A stretch of 59,800 nt of DNA. Origin: an uncultured Victivallis sp. (GTDB taxonomy: Bacteria > Verrucomicrobiota > Lentisphaeria > Victivallales > Victivallaceae). The DNA lies in contig CALXOE010000017.1 in the NCBI GenBank assembly GCA_944389935.1, forward strand, positions 1 through 59,800. The letters run 5' to 3'. This document shows, piece by piece, positions 34,340 to 43,407 of this stretch. The position numbers and the translations under genes are program-made. The notes below the pieces were generated by a model, which was given only the letters and a program-made list of their open reading frames with translations, made no database searches and had not been told where the DNA came from. Each line of letters opens with the position of its first letter. The stretch's first letter is position 1.

Positions 34340-34824
34340 TGGGTGTGGAAATCGAACGCAAGTTTCTGCTCGCCTCGGACGGATGGCGCTCCGGGGCGGA
34401 CGGGGGCGTGCGGATGGTTCAGGGATATTTCGAGCGGACGCCAAACGGGCCGACCGTGCGGGTCCGGATCGCCGGGTCGCGGGCTTTTCTGACGGTCAAG
34501 GGGGCGGCGAAGAATTTTTCCCGCAGTGAATTCGAGTATGAGATTCCGGTTGCGGACGCCGAGGCGATGCTGCGCGAATTCTGTGCGGACCGGCTCGTTG
34601 AAAAGATCCGTTACCACGTCTCCTTTTCCGGGGCGGTCTGGGAGGTGGACGAATATTTCGGCGGAAATGAGGGGCTTTTCACGGCCGAGCTTGAGCTCGA
34701 GTCGGAGGATGCCGCACTCGTTTTTCCGCCGTGGCTCGGGCGCGAGGTGACGGGAGACCGTCGCTACACGAACGGCTCGTTGAGCATAAATCCCTACCGG
34801 AACTGGGCGGATTCCGTCAAATAA
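34339..34824 (+). CDS. CYTH-domain protein (triphosphatase-like)
   Basis: The 161-residue protein begins GVEIERKFLL, the EXEXK signature of CYTH enzymes, followed by alternating basic and acidic strands (RVRIAGSRAFLTVKGAA, FEYEIPVADAE, WEVDEYFGG, AELELESEDA). Bacterial single-domain members hydrolyse inorganic triphosphate or similar polyphosphates with divalent metals. It ends the ybaB operon and overlaps the convergent isomerase gene by 8 bases. Confidence 0.88.
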   Translation: MGVEIERKFLLASDGWRSGADGGVRMVQGYFERTPNGPTVRVRIAGSRAFLTVKGAAKNFSRSEFEYEIPVADAEAMLREFCADRLVEKIRYHVSFSGAVWEVDEYFGGNEGLFTAELELESEDAALVFPPWLGREVTGDRRYTNGSLSINPYRNWADSVK

Positions 34825-36268
34825 TTTCGATTTCGACTCCGAATGTGTCGGCGACCTTGCGAATCGTCCCGGCATGATGGCCGACGCCGAGTGCAAAGTG
34901 GTGAGTCGGGCCCGCCGCGGCCCAGCGTTTCAGGAATGTGCGCACGTCCGGCGGGAATTTTCCATGGGTATTGGTGTTGCCCGTAGGCGGAATCGGGCCG
35001 TCGATCGATTCCCCCTCGGCTGCGATGAATTTGAATTTTCCCCGCGCATTTACGCTGATGCTGAGCATCGTGATCGGGCCGGTTTGGATGTTGAATTCGA
35101 CGCCGGCGCCTGACCCGGGTTTGCCGTGATATTTTTTGAGGCTGCGGATGACGGGGCGTCCGTTTGCGATATTCAGATGGTGCGGCCCGTCGTGACCGAC
35201 GAGGACCGTGTCCCGTGCAAAGTCGATGGGGTGAAACTCCGCGAAAGAGCCGCCGATTTCGAGCCGGTCCATGATCAGCATCGCAATGCAGGTTTTGATG
35301 TCGAATTCTCCGCACATCGGAAAACCCGCCGCCGTGAGGAGCGAATTCCCGACGATGAAGTTCGTCACGATCCGACGCAGCAGCGAACCGGGTTCGGCTT
35401 CGTAGTAGTAGGCGAGTCCGTCGAGTTTTTTCGCCTCGACGTAGCGTTCGAGGGTGACGGCGACGACCGCTGCGGTTTCCAGATCGGCTTCGGTCAATTT
35501 TTCGGTCAGCGGATCCGAAACCGGATCGGGGGTGTCGAAGAAGGAGAGAATGCGCCTCTTCATCTCCGCAACTTCCACTCCCGCCGGATCGATTCCGCGG
35601 TAAATCGGCAGAAGTTCATCGGCTTCGCATTGTACGACGTGTGCGCCGAATGCGGCGGTGACGGCGGCGGGATCGGTCTGCATGTCGAGCATTGCCTCGA
35701 GCACATGTCCCATGTGTCCGAGCCGCGCGCGGCGCAGATCGTGCAGCACGTGAGCCACGCGGCACCATTCGGCGAGCTCCGCGTCGGCGACGGGGTCGTT
35801 TTCAAGCATGCCGAGAATAACCGGAGGTGGCTGTTTGCCCATGCGCACCGCGACTCCGGTGAATTCCGGAATCGAGCAGAGATCGTCGTTGCAGAGCTGC
35901 ATGCGGGTGTTCGCGTGCTCGTAATCGAGCGCGGAAAGCGGCTGAAGCGCAACGAGGATCACGGGAATCTGCATGCGACGCGCGATCATGCCGTATGTCG
36001 CGCTCGTCGCATAGGTCAGCATGTCGACAAAGAGGATATCGAGGTCGGCGGCCTCGATCCGCGGGAGCGCTTCCGCAGCCCGCTCGGCGTTGTCGATCAT
36101 ACCGAAATCGAAGAGTTCAAGATGGTGGGAGGCGAGTTTGCGTTTGAGCGTCTCCTTTTTGGCGAGCAGCTCTTCGAGCAGTCCCGGGAATTGTTTCCAG
36201 TAGGTGTCGAGTCCGACGCCGAAGATTCCGGCCCGGGCGGTGAGCGGTTTGCGTCTTTCGATGATCAT
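34817..36268 (-). CDS. L-arabinose isomerase-like sugar isomerase
   Basis: The 483-residue cytosolic protein matches the arabinose/fucose isomerase fold. Residues equivalent to the AraA active site are seen: Glu in CGEFDIKTCIAML, Glu in SFAEFHPIDF, His in LVGHDGPHHL and His in the C-terminal HHFALGVGHHAGTIRKVADTFGVEI, which resembles the end of E. coli AraA. Substrate specificity is uncertain because divergent members act on other pentoses or deoxysugars. ATG 36268 is preceded by AAAGGAG. It is divergent from the glycogen operon, with a palindrome between them. Confidence 0.75.
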   Translation of the reverse strand: MIIERRKPLTARAGIFGVGLDTYWKQFPGLLEELLAKKETLKRKLASHHLELFDFGMIDNAERAAEALPRIEAADLDILFVDMLTYATSATYGMIARRMQIPVILVALQPLSALDYEHANTRMQLCNDDLCSIPEFTGVAVRMGKQPPPVILGMLENDPVADAELAEWCRVAHVLHDLRRARLGHMGHVLEAMLDMQTDPAAVTAAFGAHVVQCEADELLPIYRGIDPAGVEVAEMKRRILSFFDTPDPVSDPLTEKLTEADLETAAVVAVTLERYVEAKKLDGLAYYYEAEPGSLLRRIVTNFIVGNSLLTAAGFPMCGEFDIKTCIAMLIMDRLEIGGSFAEFHPIDFARDTVLVGHDGPHHLNIANGRPVIRSLKKYHGKPGSGAGVEFNIQTGPITMLSISVNARGKFKFIAAEGESIDGPIPPTGNTNTHGKFPPDVRTFLKRWAAAGPTHHFALGVGHHAGTIRKVADTFGVEIEII

Positions 36269-36434
36269 TCCGTCTCCTTTCCGATGTTGTGCAGGTTTTC
36301 TCATACTGTAATTCCGTTTCTCTCTCCGGCAAGGCGGCGTTTTTCCGGGGGGCGGAATTTTTATGAAACGTCAATCCTGTCCAAAGGCATTCGCTCCCGC
36401 ACCTCGGGATCCTGTTCCGGTGCAGCAATGGCGT

Positions 36435-36459
36435 TGTAAAATTATTATTTAATTTTACA
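36435..36459. promoter_or_regulatory. Palindrome between the isomerase gene and the glycogen operon
   Basis: The 9-bp perfect inverted repeat TGTAAAATT / AATTTTACA with a 7-base AT centre lies 8 bases before the first TTGACA of the glycogen promoters. The symmetry fits a transcription-factor operator. The factor is unknown. Confidence 0.45.
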
Positions 36460-36466
36460 TTCAGAT

Positions 36467-36545
36467 TTGACACGATCTTTTTCATTGAAAGATAACATTT
36501 TACCTGAAAATAAAATTTGACATTTCCGTTGCAAGGCACTATATT
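36467..36545 (+). promoter_or_regulatory. Tandem promoters of the glycogen operon
   Basis: The stronger one is TTGACA (36517-36522), exactly 17 bases and TATATT (36540-36545). A second TTGACA (36467-36472) lies exactly 50 bases upstream with a poorer -10 (GATAAC, spacer 18). Confidence 0.65.
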
Positions 36546-36549
36546 TATA

Positions 36550-36720
36550 ATAGTTTCAAAAGTGCCACCAGAGGTTCTTTTGGGATTCCTGGTGATTGCT
36601 TTGATTGTTGTTTTATGTGAATATACTTGATTGGAAACTACTTAGCGGATAATCAATGTATATGCTCCGAGCCGGGACGCGGAGCAGAGTCGAAAGATTG
36701 CCAACCAAAAGCGGAGGTGT
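36550..36720 (+). other. Long leader of the glycogen operon
   Basis: About 170 bases lie between the promoter and the first ATG. Two hairpins can form: CACCAG/CTGGTG (36566-36594) and GCTCCG/CGGAGC (about 36665-36686), the second just before the ribosome site GGAGGTG. No known riboswitch was recognised. Confidence 0.35.
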
Positions 36721-36723
36721 ATG

Positions 36724-37026
36724 ATGGCAGGAAAGAGCATGACGAAATCGAACCGCCCGGCCAGGCGCCGGGTGACCTTCCTTCTGGAAGACGAGCCGGG
36801 AAAGGTTGTCGCCGTGGCAGGCAGCTTCAATGAATGGCTGCCGGACAAGCAGCTTGTCGACAAGAACGGCGACGGGATCTATACCGGGATGATGATGCTT
36901 GAGCCGGGAGTTTATGAGTATAAATTCGTTGTGAACGGCGAGTGGCGGCTGGATGACCGGAATCCGAATTTCAAACCGAATGATGTCGGTTCCCTGAACA
37001 GCGTGCTGGTCGTCGAAGAGAAGTAA
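36724..37026 (+). CDS. Stand-alone CBM48/AMPK-type glycogen-binding protein
   Basis: The 100-residue protein is a single early-set domain of the CBM48 / AMPK-beta type: VTFLLEDEPGKVVAVAGSFNEW, GIYTGMMMLEPGVYEYKFVVNGEWRLD and ending LNSVLVVEEK. Tryptophans in SFNEW and GEWRLD fit alpha-glucan binding. There is no catalytic domain. It opens the glycogen operon and may target or regulate the enzymes on the glycogen particle. ATG 36721 three bases upstream is an alternative start. Confidence 0.85.
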   Translation: MAGKSMTKSNRPARRRVTFLLEDEPGKVVAVAGSFNEWLPDKQLVDKNGDGIYTGMMMLEPGVYEYKFVVNGEWRLDDRNPNFKPNDVGSLNSVLVVEEK

Positions 37027-37156
37027 CCTCCTGTTTGTTTGACCGGGGATTTTGTCCGGTGCGGCGTTTTGCGCCAGCCGGGAACCGTGGTGGCCGTTTC
37101 GGCTTGCGGGATGGCTGTCGGTTTTTTGTTTTTTTGAATTGGAAAGGCTGAACATC

Positions 37157-39703
37157 ATGGACGTACAATTATACAATGTCGGACCGCGCATTCCCGAAGA
37201 GCTGAATTTTCTGGAAACGCTTTCCGACAACATCTGGTGGTGCTGGCATCCGATGGCGATCGAGCTGTTCGTGCGCATCAACCCGAATTTGTGGCGCGAA
37301 CTCGGCGGCAATGCCAAGCTGTTTCTGCGGACCGTGCCGCAGTCGCGGCTCGAGGAGCTTGCGCGCGATCCGGTTTATCGTCGTCATCTGCGTGTCGTTC
37401 AGGCGGATTTTGAGCGGCAGGTACAGAAAGACAAGGAGACGAAGAAACGCGATATCGCCTATTTTTCGCTGGAATTCGGCATCCACGAAAGCGTTCCGAT
37501 TTTTTCCGGCGGTCTCGGCGTTCTCGCCGGAGACCACCTGAAAGCGGCGAGCGACCTTTCTCTGCCTCTGGTTGCGGTAGGTCTGCTCTATCGTCAGGGA
37601 TACTTTACCCAGGTCCTCGACCGGAACGGCTGGCAGATCGAACATTATCCGGTTTCGGAGATTCACAATCTGCCGCTGGTGCGCGCCCGGGACAAGGAGG
37701 GGAACGGGATCACCATCAGCATTCCTCTGATTGACCGGCAGCTCTTCGCGGCGGTCTGGGTGCTCTGGGTCGGCAATGTGCCGCTCGTGCTGCTCGATAC
37801 GGAAATTCCGGAGAATCCGCCGGATCTGCGCGAGGTTTCGTGGCGGCTTTACGGTGGTGACAAGCGCATGCGGCTGCATCAGGAGCTGCTGCTCGGAATC
37901 GGCGGCTTCAAGGCGCTGCTGGCGATGGGGTATGAGCCTTCGGTCTGCCACATGAACGAGGGGCATGCCGGTTTTCTGTCGCTGGCGCGTATTTCGCACC
38001 TGGTCAACGACTTCGGCTACGATCCGAATGTCGCGCTCGAAACGGTCTGGCGTTCCAACGTCTTTACGACGCATACGCCGGTTCCGGCCGGCAACGAGGT
38101 GTTCGACATCGGGTTGCTGCGTCCGTATCTGAACGTTTTCGCCGCGGAGGCGCATCTCGACGTGAACCGCGTGATCCGCTGGGGTATTCCGATCAACGAC
38201 CGCAACCACGCCAGCGAGATGTCGATGACGGTGTTCGGGCTGCGGCTCGCGGATTACAGCAACGGCGTGAGCAAGCTGCACGGCGAGGTCGCCCGGGAGA
38301 TGTGGAAGAATCTCTGGCCGCAGCGTTCGGTTTCCGAGATTCCGATCAAGCACATCACCAATGGCGTGCATATCGCGTCGTGGGTGTCGTCGCGACTCTG
38401 GGGACTTTACGAGCGCTATCTCACGCCGAAATGGGCGCACAATCCGCCGCTCGATCAGCTCGTCGAGGGGATCAATACGCTGCCGGATGAGGAGCTCTGG
38501 ATGGCGCATGAACTCTGCCGTCAGTCTCTCGTCCGCCGGGCCCGCAAGCTCATTCAGAGCAATGTGCGGTATCTCTCCGGACATGGCAAGGAGGCGGATC
38601 TTGCGAAGAATGCGCTTTCGCCAGATATTCTGACCATCGGTTTCGCCCGTCGGTTCGCGACTTACAAACGCGGCACGCTGCTGCTGCGCAATCCGGATCG
38701 GCTGCTCGCGCTGTTGAAAGATACGGTGCGTCCCGTGCAGTTCATCTTCGCCGGCAAGGCGCATCCCGCCGACGATGCCGGGAAGAAACTCATTCAGGAG
38801 CTTGTGCAGTTTGCCGAGTCCCACGGCGTGCAGGATCGCCTTGTGTTTCTGGAAAATTACGACATCGGCATGGCGCGCAGTCTCACGCAGGGCGTGGACG
38901 TCTGGCTCAATACGCCGCGCCGCCCGCAGGAAGCGAGCGGAACATCCGGCATGAAAGCCGCCATCAACGGTGTGATCAACTGCAGCATTCTCGACGGCTG
39001 GTGGGCCGAGGCCTACAACGGCGAGAACGGCTGGGCGATCGAGGGCAACGACTACTACACCGAGGATGAGGATCGCGATAACTACGAGTCGCAGTTGCTC
39101 TTCAATCTGCTTGAAAATGAGATCATTCCGTGCTTCTATGAACGGTCGAACGGGGATCTTCCGGTGCGTTGGATCAAACGGATGAAGGCATCGATTGTGA
39201 CCGGGCTTGGAAAGTTTTCGAGCGAGCGCATGGTCGAGGAGTACAGACGTTTCTTCTACGAGCCGGCCGAGGCTTCCTACCGCAAGCTCACCGTCGACGA
39301 TGCCGCCTGCGCGAAAGCACTTGTTGCGGAAAAAGAGCGTCTGGTCGAGGCGTTCGATGGCGGGAAACTCTATATCGAACGTCCGACCGTGGACGGGAAC
39401 AACCTCACGGATATGCACGTCGGAGACAAATTCAAGGTTTCCACGCAGGTCTATCTCGCGGGGCTGCGCCCGGACGAGGTCGAAGTCGAAGCCTATTACG
39501 GTACGGTCAACGTCCACAACGAGATCATCGAGAGTGGAGCTGAGAAGATGGACATGGTCGAGGAGTTGCCGGATAACAATTACCGGTTCTCCTGTGAGAT
39601 CGTCTGCCAGGCGGCGGGCCGGTTCGGACTGACCGCCCGGATCAAGGCGGCGGGACATGACTGGGACAACAGCGTTCCCGGTTTCATGTGCTGGCCGCGG
39701 TAA
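37157..39703 (+). CDS. glgP: Alpha-glucan (glycogen) phosphorylase
   Basis: The 848-residue GT35 enzyme releases glucose-1-phosphate from glycogen. It is the branch with an N-terminal DUF3417-type region (NVGPRIPEELNFLETLSDNIWWCWHP) rather than the E. coli MalP type. IAYFSLEFGIHESVPIFSGGLGVLAGDHLKAASDL and the PLP-lysine motif EASGTSGMKAAINGVIN (about residue 600) are present. ATG 37157 was chosen as the family start. It follows the CBM48 gene and precedes glgA. Confidence 0.95.
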   Translation: MDVQLYNVGPRIPEELNFLETLSDNIWWCWHPMAIELFVRINPNLWRELGGNAKLFLRTVPQSRLEELARDPVYRRHLRVVQADFERQVQKDKETKKRDIAYFSLEFGIHESVPIFSGGLGVLAGDHLKAASDLSLPLVAVGLLYRQGYFTQVLDRNGWQIEHYPVSEIHNLPLVRARDKEGNGITISIPLIDRQLFAAVWVLWVGNVPLVLLDTEIPENPPDLREVSWRLYGGDKRMRLHQELLLGIGGFKALLAMGYEPSVCHMNEGHAGFLSLARISHLVNDFGYDPNVALETVWRSNVFTTHTPVPAGNEVFDIGLLRPYLNVFAAEAHLDVNRVIRWGIPINDRNHASEMSMTVFGLRLADYSNGVSKLHGEVAREMWKNLWPQRSVSEIPIKHITNGVHIASWVSSRLWGLYERYLTPKWAHNPPLDQLVEGINTLPDEELWMAHELCRQSLVRRARKLIQSNVRYLSGHGKEADLAKNALSPDILTIGFARRFATYKRGTLLLRNPDRLLALLKDTVRPVQFIFAGKAHPADDAGKKLIQELVQFAESHGVQDRLVFLENYDIGMARSLTQGVDVWLNTPRRPQEASGTSGMKAAINGVINCSILDGWWAEAYNGENGWAIEGNDYYTEDEDRDNYESQLLFNLLENEIIPCFYERSNGDLPVRWIKRMKASIVTGLGKFSSERMVEEYRRFFYEPAEASYRKLTVDDAACAKALVAEKERLVEAFDGGKLYIERPTVDGNNLTDMHVGDKFKVSTQVYLAGLRPDEVEVEAYYGTVNVHNEIIESGAEKMDMVEELPDNNYRFSCEIVCQAAGRFGLTARIKAAGHDWDNSVPGFMCWPR

Positions 39704-39787
39704 GTGGGAGTATGCGATCGGGGAGGGCGGAGAAATTCTCCGGCCTCCCCGTGTTGACCTGTTTTTCAGGAGAGGAGACCGATAGAT

Positions 39788-41305
39788 ATGAGAAGAGCTT
39801 TTCAAGCATCGCCGACCATTCTGGTCGTGACGCCGGAGATCACCTATCTTCCGGAAGGGATGGGCAATATGGCCAATACCCTGCATGCGAAGGCGGGCGG
39901 TCTCGCGGATGTTTCGGCGTCTCTGGTTGGCGCATTGTACCGCCAGGGGGCCGACGTTCACGTTGCGCTGCCGCATTACCGGAAGATGTTCCATGTGGAT
40001 GTGGGCAAACTCATCAGCGATGAGTTGCGCGTCTATATGAGCCATTTGCACAACAGCCGGATTCACCTGGCGGAGGATCGGATTTTCTACTACCGTGATT
40101 CGGTGTACAGCAGTTATTCGCAGGACAGCTTTCTGCAGGCGATGGCGTTTCAGCGGGAAGTGATCAACAACATCATTCCGGATGTGAAGCCGGATCTGAT
40201 CCACTGCAACGACTGGATGACCGGGCTGATCCCGGCGGCGGCCCGCCGCATGGGGATTCCGTGTTTGTTCACGGTGCACAACATCCACACCTACAAGGCG
40301 ACGCTCGCACAGATCGAGGATCGCGGCATCGACGCGGCTCCTTTCTGGCAGAATCTCTACTACGAAAGGCCTCCGTACAACTATGAAGAGAGCCGTTCCA
40401 ACAATCCGGTCGATATGCTCGCTTCCGGGATTTTCGCCGCACACTTCATCAATACGGTCAGTCCGACTTTCCTGAAAGAGGTTGTGGAGGGGCGGCATTC
40501 GTTCGTTCCTGCGAACATCCGCACCGAGATGGCCAACAAGTATCATGCGGGCTGCGCTTCCGGCATCTTGAATTCGCCGGATGAGAACAGTACGCCGGAG
40601 AGCGATCCCTACATCGAAATGAAATACGATGCCGAGACGCATGTGAAAGCCAAACAGGTCAATAAAATCGCGTTTCAGTCGCGCACGGGACTCCGGGTTG
40701 ATCAGAATGCGCCGCTCTTTTTCTGGCCGTCGCGTCTGGATCCGATGCAGAAAGGGTGTTCGCTGTTGACGGACATTCTCTATCAGGTGGTTCACAAGTA
40801 CTGGGATCAGGGGTTGCAGATTGCGGTGGTTGCGAACGGCAGTTATCAGCCGATTTTCCGGAACATCGTTGCGCAGCATGACTTCTACGACCGGGTGCTG
40901 GTCTGCGATTTCGACGAGGGACTTTCGCACCTGGCGTTCGCGGCGAGTGACTTCATTCTGATGCCGTCGCTCTTCGAGCCGTGCGGACTGCCGCAGATGA
41001 CCAGTCAGTATTTCGGGAGTCTGCCGGTCGTTCATGATACGGGCGGGCTGCATGACACGGTCGAGCGCATGAACGTCGAACAGCACACCGGAAACGGTTT
41101 CCCGTTCGAGACTTATGATGACGGCGGACTCATGTGGGCGATGGACGAGGCGATGCGCTTCTGGGCGTTGCCGGCGGAGGTCAAGGAGCGGGAGATCTCC
41201 CGCGTGATGCGCGAGTCGAAACTTCGTTTCAATCACGATGTGACTGCGCAGGAGTATATCCGGATCTACGAGAACATGCTGGCGCGTCCGCTGGTTCAGC
41301 ATTGA
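39788..41305 (+). CDS. glgA: Glycogen synthase
   Basis: The 505-residue GT5-type synthase elongates alpha-1,4-glucan, usually from ADP-glucose. The sugar-nucleotide loop reads KAGGLADVSASL (Lys 35), where many enzymes have KTGGL. DLIHCNDWMTGLIPA and the C-terminal FEPCGLPQMTSQYFGSLPVVHDTGGLHDTV contain the catalytic acidic and Gly-rich elements. An insertion around residues 250-285 (ILNSPDENSTPESDPY) is typical of GT5. GlgC is not in the window. The ribosome site GGAGAGGAG precedes ATG 39788. Confidence 0.94.
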   Translation: MRRAFQASPTILVVTPEITYLPEGMGNMANTLHAKAGGLADVSASLVGALYRQGADVHVALPHYRKMFHVDVGKLISDELRVYMSHLHNSRIHLAEDRIFYYRDSVYSSYSQDSFLQAMAFQREVINNIIPDVKPDLIHCNDWMTGLIPAAARRMGIPCLFTVHNIHTYKATLAQIEDRGIDAAPFWQNLYYERPPYNYEESRSNNPVDMLASGIFAAHFINTVSPTFLKEVVEGRHSFVPANIRTEMANKYHAGCASGILNSPDENSTPESDPYIEMKYDAETHVKAKQVNKIAFQSRTGLRVDQNAPLFFWPSRLDPMQKGCSLLTDILYQVVHKYWDQGLQIAVVANGSYQPIFRNIVAQHDFYDRVLVCDFDEGLSHLAFAASDFILMPSLFEPCGLPQMTSQYFGSLPVVHDTGGLHDTVERMNVEQHTGNGFPFETYDDGGLMWAMDEAMRFWALPAEVKEREISRVMRESKLRFNHDVTAQEYIRIYENMLARPLVQH

Positions 41306-41325
41306 GAACGAAAGGGGTTCGCGCG

Positions 41326-43329
41326 ATGAAGAACGGTTTCGTCCGTTTGAGCAACGCACCCGTTCCATTGGCGGACGATCCGTACCTCGCGCCGTATCGT
41401 GGCGTCCTCGAGGAGCGGAACCGGCGTATGGAACGCATGGCGCGGCGTCTGACCGGCGGGGAGGGAAGTCTGGCCGATTTCGCCTCCGGGCACGAGTATT
41501 TCGGGCTGCACCGGATCGAATCCGGGTGGGTATTCCGCGAATGGGCGCCGAATGCGGTGCGGATCGCGGTTCGCGGCGACTTCAACAACTGGGAGGATCG
41601 TCCCGAATTCGAGATGAAGCCGCTGGAGCATGGATGCTGGGAGTTGAAACTCCCGGCAGGCGCGCTGCATCACGGCGACCACTATCTGCTGAAGATGGAG
41701 TGGAACGGCGGTTCGGGTGACCGCGTGCCTGCTTATGCGCGCTGTGTGGTGCAGGATCCGGTGACGAATCTCTTTTCGGCGCAGGTTTACGCGCCGGAGC
41801 GTCCCTATGCGTTCCGGAATCCGGTTCCGCCGCCTCCGGCCATGCCGCTCATTTACGAGTCGCACGTCGGCATGGCGCAGGAGGAGCCGAAAGTCGGCAG
41901 TTTTGTCGAGTTCCGCACAAAGACGTTGCCGCGCATTGCGGCGGCGGGCTACAACACCGTGCAGCTCATGGCGATCATGGGGCATCCGTATTACGGGAGT
42001 TTCGGCTATCACGTTGCGAACTTCTTCGCCGTGGCGAGCCGGTTCGGGACGCCGGACGAGTTCAAGGAGCTGGTCGACGCCGCTCACGGACTTGGATTGC
42101 GGGTCATCATCGACCTGGTGCATTCGCATGCGACCCGGAACGAGGTCGAGGGGCTTGGACGCTATGATGGAACCCGAACGGCGTTTTTCCACGAGGGGGC
42201 GCGAGGAGAGCATTCGGCGTGGGATTCGCTGCTGTTCGATTACGCGAAGCCGGAAGTGCTGCATTTTCTGCTGTCGAACTGCCGCTATTATCTCGATGAG
42301 TTTCATATCGACGGTTTCCGGTTCGACGGAGTGACGAGCATGATGTATCTGCAGCACGGGCTCGGCAAGGCGTTTACGTCGTATGCGGACTACTTCGGTC
42401 CTGAGGTCGACGAGGATGCGGTCTGTTACCTCGGGCTCGCGAACCGCGTGATCCACGCGGTGCGTCCGGATGCGATGACCGTCGCGGAGGATGTGAGCGG
42501 CATGCCGGGGTTGGCGGCCTCTCAGAATCAGCCAGGCGGAATCGGTTTCGACTATCGCATGGCGATGGGGGTGACGGATATGTGGTTCAAGCTCTTCGAC
42601 ATACCGGACGAGTCGTGGCCGATCGGCTGGATGTACCACGAGCTGTGCAACCGCCGTCGCGACGAAAAATCGGTCAGCTATGCGGAGTGCCACGACCAGG
42701 CGATCGTCGGCGGCAAGAGTGCGATCTTCCGCCTCGCGGACGCGGCGATGTACGACGCGATGCACGTCGGTTCTCAGAATCTCGAGATCGACCGCGCGGT
42801 CGCGCTGCACAAGATGATGCGTCTCGCGACGCTCGGAACGGCCGGGCACGCTTATTTGAACTTCATGGGCAACGAGTTCGGCCATCCGGAGTGGATCGAC
42901 TTTCCACGCGAGGGAAACCACTGGTCGATGATGCACGCGCGGCGGCAGTGGTCGCTTGCGGACGATCCGAAGCTGCGGTTTCATTTTCTCGCCGACTTCG
43001 ACCGGGCGATGTTGAAGCTCGTGACGGAGCGGCCGGATTTTTCCGCGTGCGTGCCGCAGCTGGTCCGGCTCGATGAATCGGCGAAGATCGTGGTGTTTGA
43101 GCGCGATGATCTTTACTTCTGCTTCAACTTCCACCCGGACAACTCCTGTTTCGACTACGGATTTGAGGTGCGCGGCGGCGTTTACCGGGCGGTGCTCGAC
43201 TCCGACGCGGCGGAGTTCGGCGGGTTCGCGCTGCGGACGCCGGGGGAGGAGCATTTCCCGGTCGATTCACAGCTCAGACTCTATCTGCCGTGCCGGACTG
43301 CGCTCGTTCTCGCGCGGCGTGACCACTGA
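41326..43329 (+). CDS. glgB: 1,4-alpha-glucan branching enzyme (eukaryote-like type)
   Basis: The 667-residue GH13 enzyme makes alpha-1,6 branches. A CBM48 domain (EYFGLHRIESGWVFREWAPNA) precedes the barrel. The catalytic Asp lies in FHIDGFRFDGVTSMMYLQHG and the Glu in MTVAEDVSGMPG. These motifs resemble the eukaryotic subgroup rather than the usual bacterial one (DGLRVDAV, AEEST). The true start is ATG 41326 with AAAGGGG upstream; the longer frame would overlap glgA by 170 bases. It ends the glycogen operon. Confidence 0.93.
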   Translation: MKNGFVRLSNAPVPLADDPYLAPYRGVLEERNRRMERMARRLTGGEGSLADFASGHEYFGLHRIESGWVFREWAPNAVRIAVRGDFNNWEDRPEFEMKPLEHGCWELKLPAGALHHGDHYLLKMEWNGGSGDRVPAYARCVVQDPVTNLFSAQVYAPERPYAFRNPVPPPPAMPLIYESHVGMAQEEPKVGSFVEFRTKTLPRIAAAGYNTVQLMAIMGHPYYGSFGYHVANFFAVASRFGTPDEFKELVDAAHGLGLRVIIDLVHSHATRNEVEGLGRYDGTRTAFFHEGARGEHSAWDSLLFDYAKPEVLHFLLSNCRYYLDEFHIDGFRFDGVTSMMYLQHGLGKAFTSYADYFGPEVDEDAVCYLGLANRVIHAVRPDAMTVAEDVSGMPGLAASQNQPGGIGFDYRMAMGVTDMWFKLFDIPDESWPIGWMYHELCNRRRDEKSVSYAECHDQAIVGGKSAIFRLADAAMYDAMHVGSQNLEIDRAVALHKMMRLATLGTAGHAYLNFMGNEFGHPEWIDFPREGNHWSMMHARRQWSLADDPKLRFHFLADFDRAMLKLVTERPDFSACVPQLVRLDESAKIVVFERDDLYFCFNFHPDNSCFDYGFEVRGGVYRAVLDSDAAEFGGFALRTPGEEHFPVDSQLRLYLPCRTALVLARRDH

Positions 43330-43343
43330 GTGCGGAAAGCGGT

Positions 43344-43371
43344 TTGCATTTTCCGGAAAACGTGATAGATT
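43344..43371 (+). promoter_or_regulatory. Possible promoter of the DUF4349 lipoprotein gene
   Basis: TTGCAT (43344-43349), 16 bases and TAGATT (43366-43371) lie about 35 bases before the start. Confidence 0.4.
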
Positions 43372-43407
43372 CCCTCTGTGCATCCATTCGATCACGGAGG
43401 GAATTTT

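Noticed and set aside
41134..41325. Longer glgB start overlapping glgA
   Set aside because: The extra residues are frame-shifted glgA sequence; ATG 41326 has its own ribosome site and gives the family start.
37169..41368. A 1399-codon open frame on the minus strand across glgP and glgA
   Set aside because: It is antisense to two clearly recognised enzymes. The absence of stops reflects high GC and codon bias. The product is a basic, Arg/His-rich sequence without motifs. The same holds for other long antisense frames, for example over nrdD (5938-8118) and ptsI-glmS (21212-23701).
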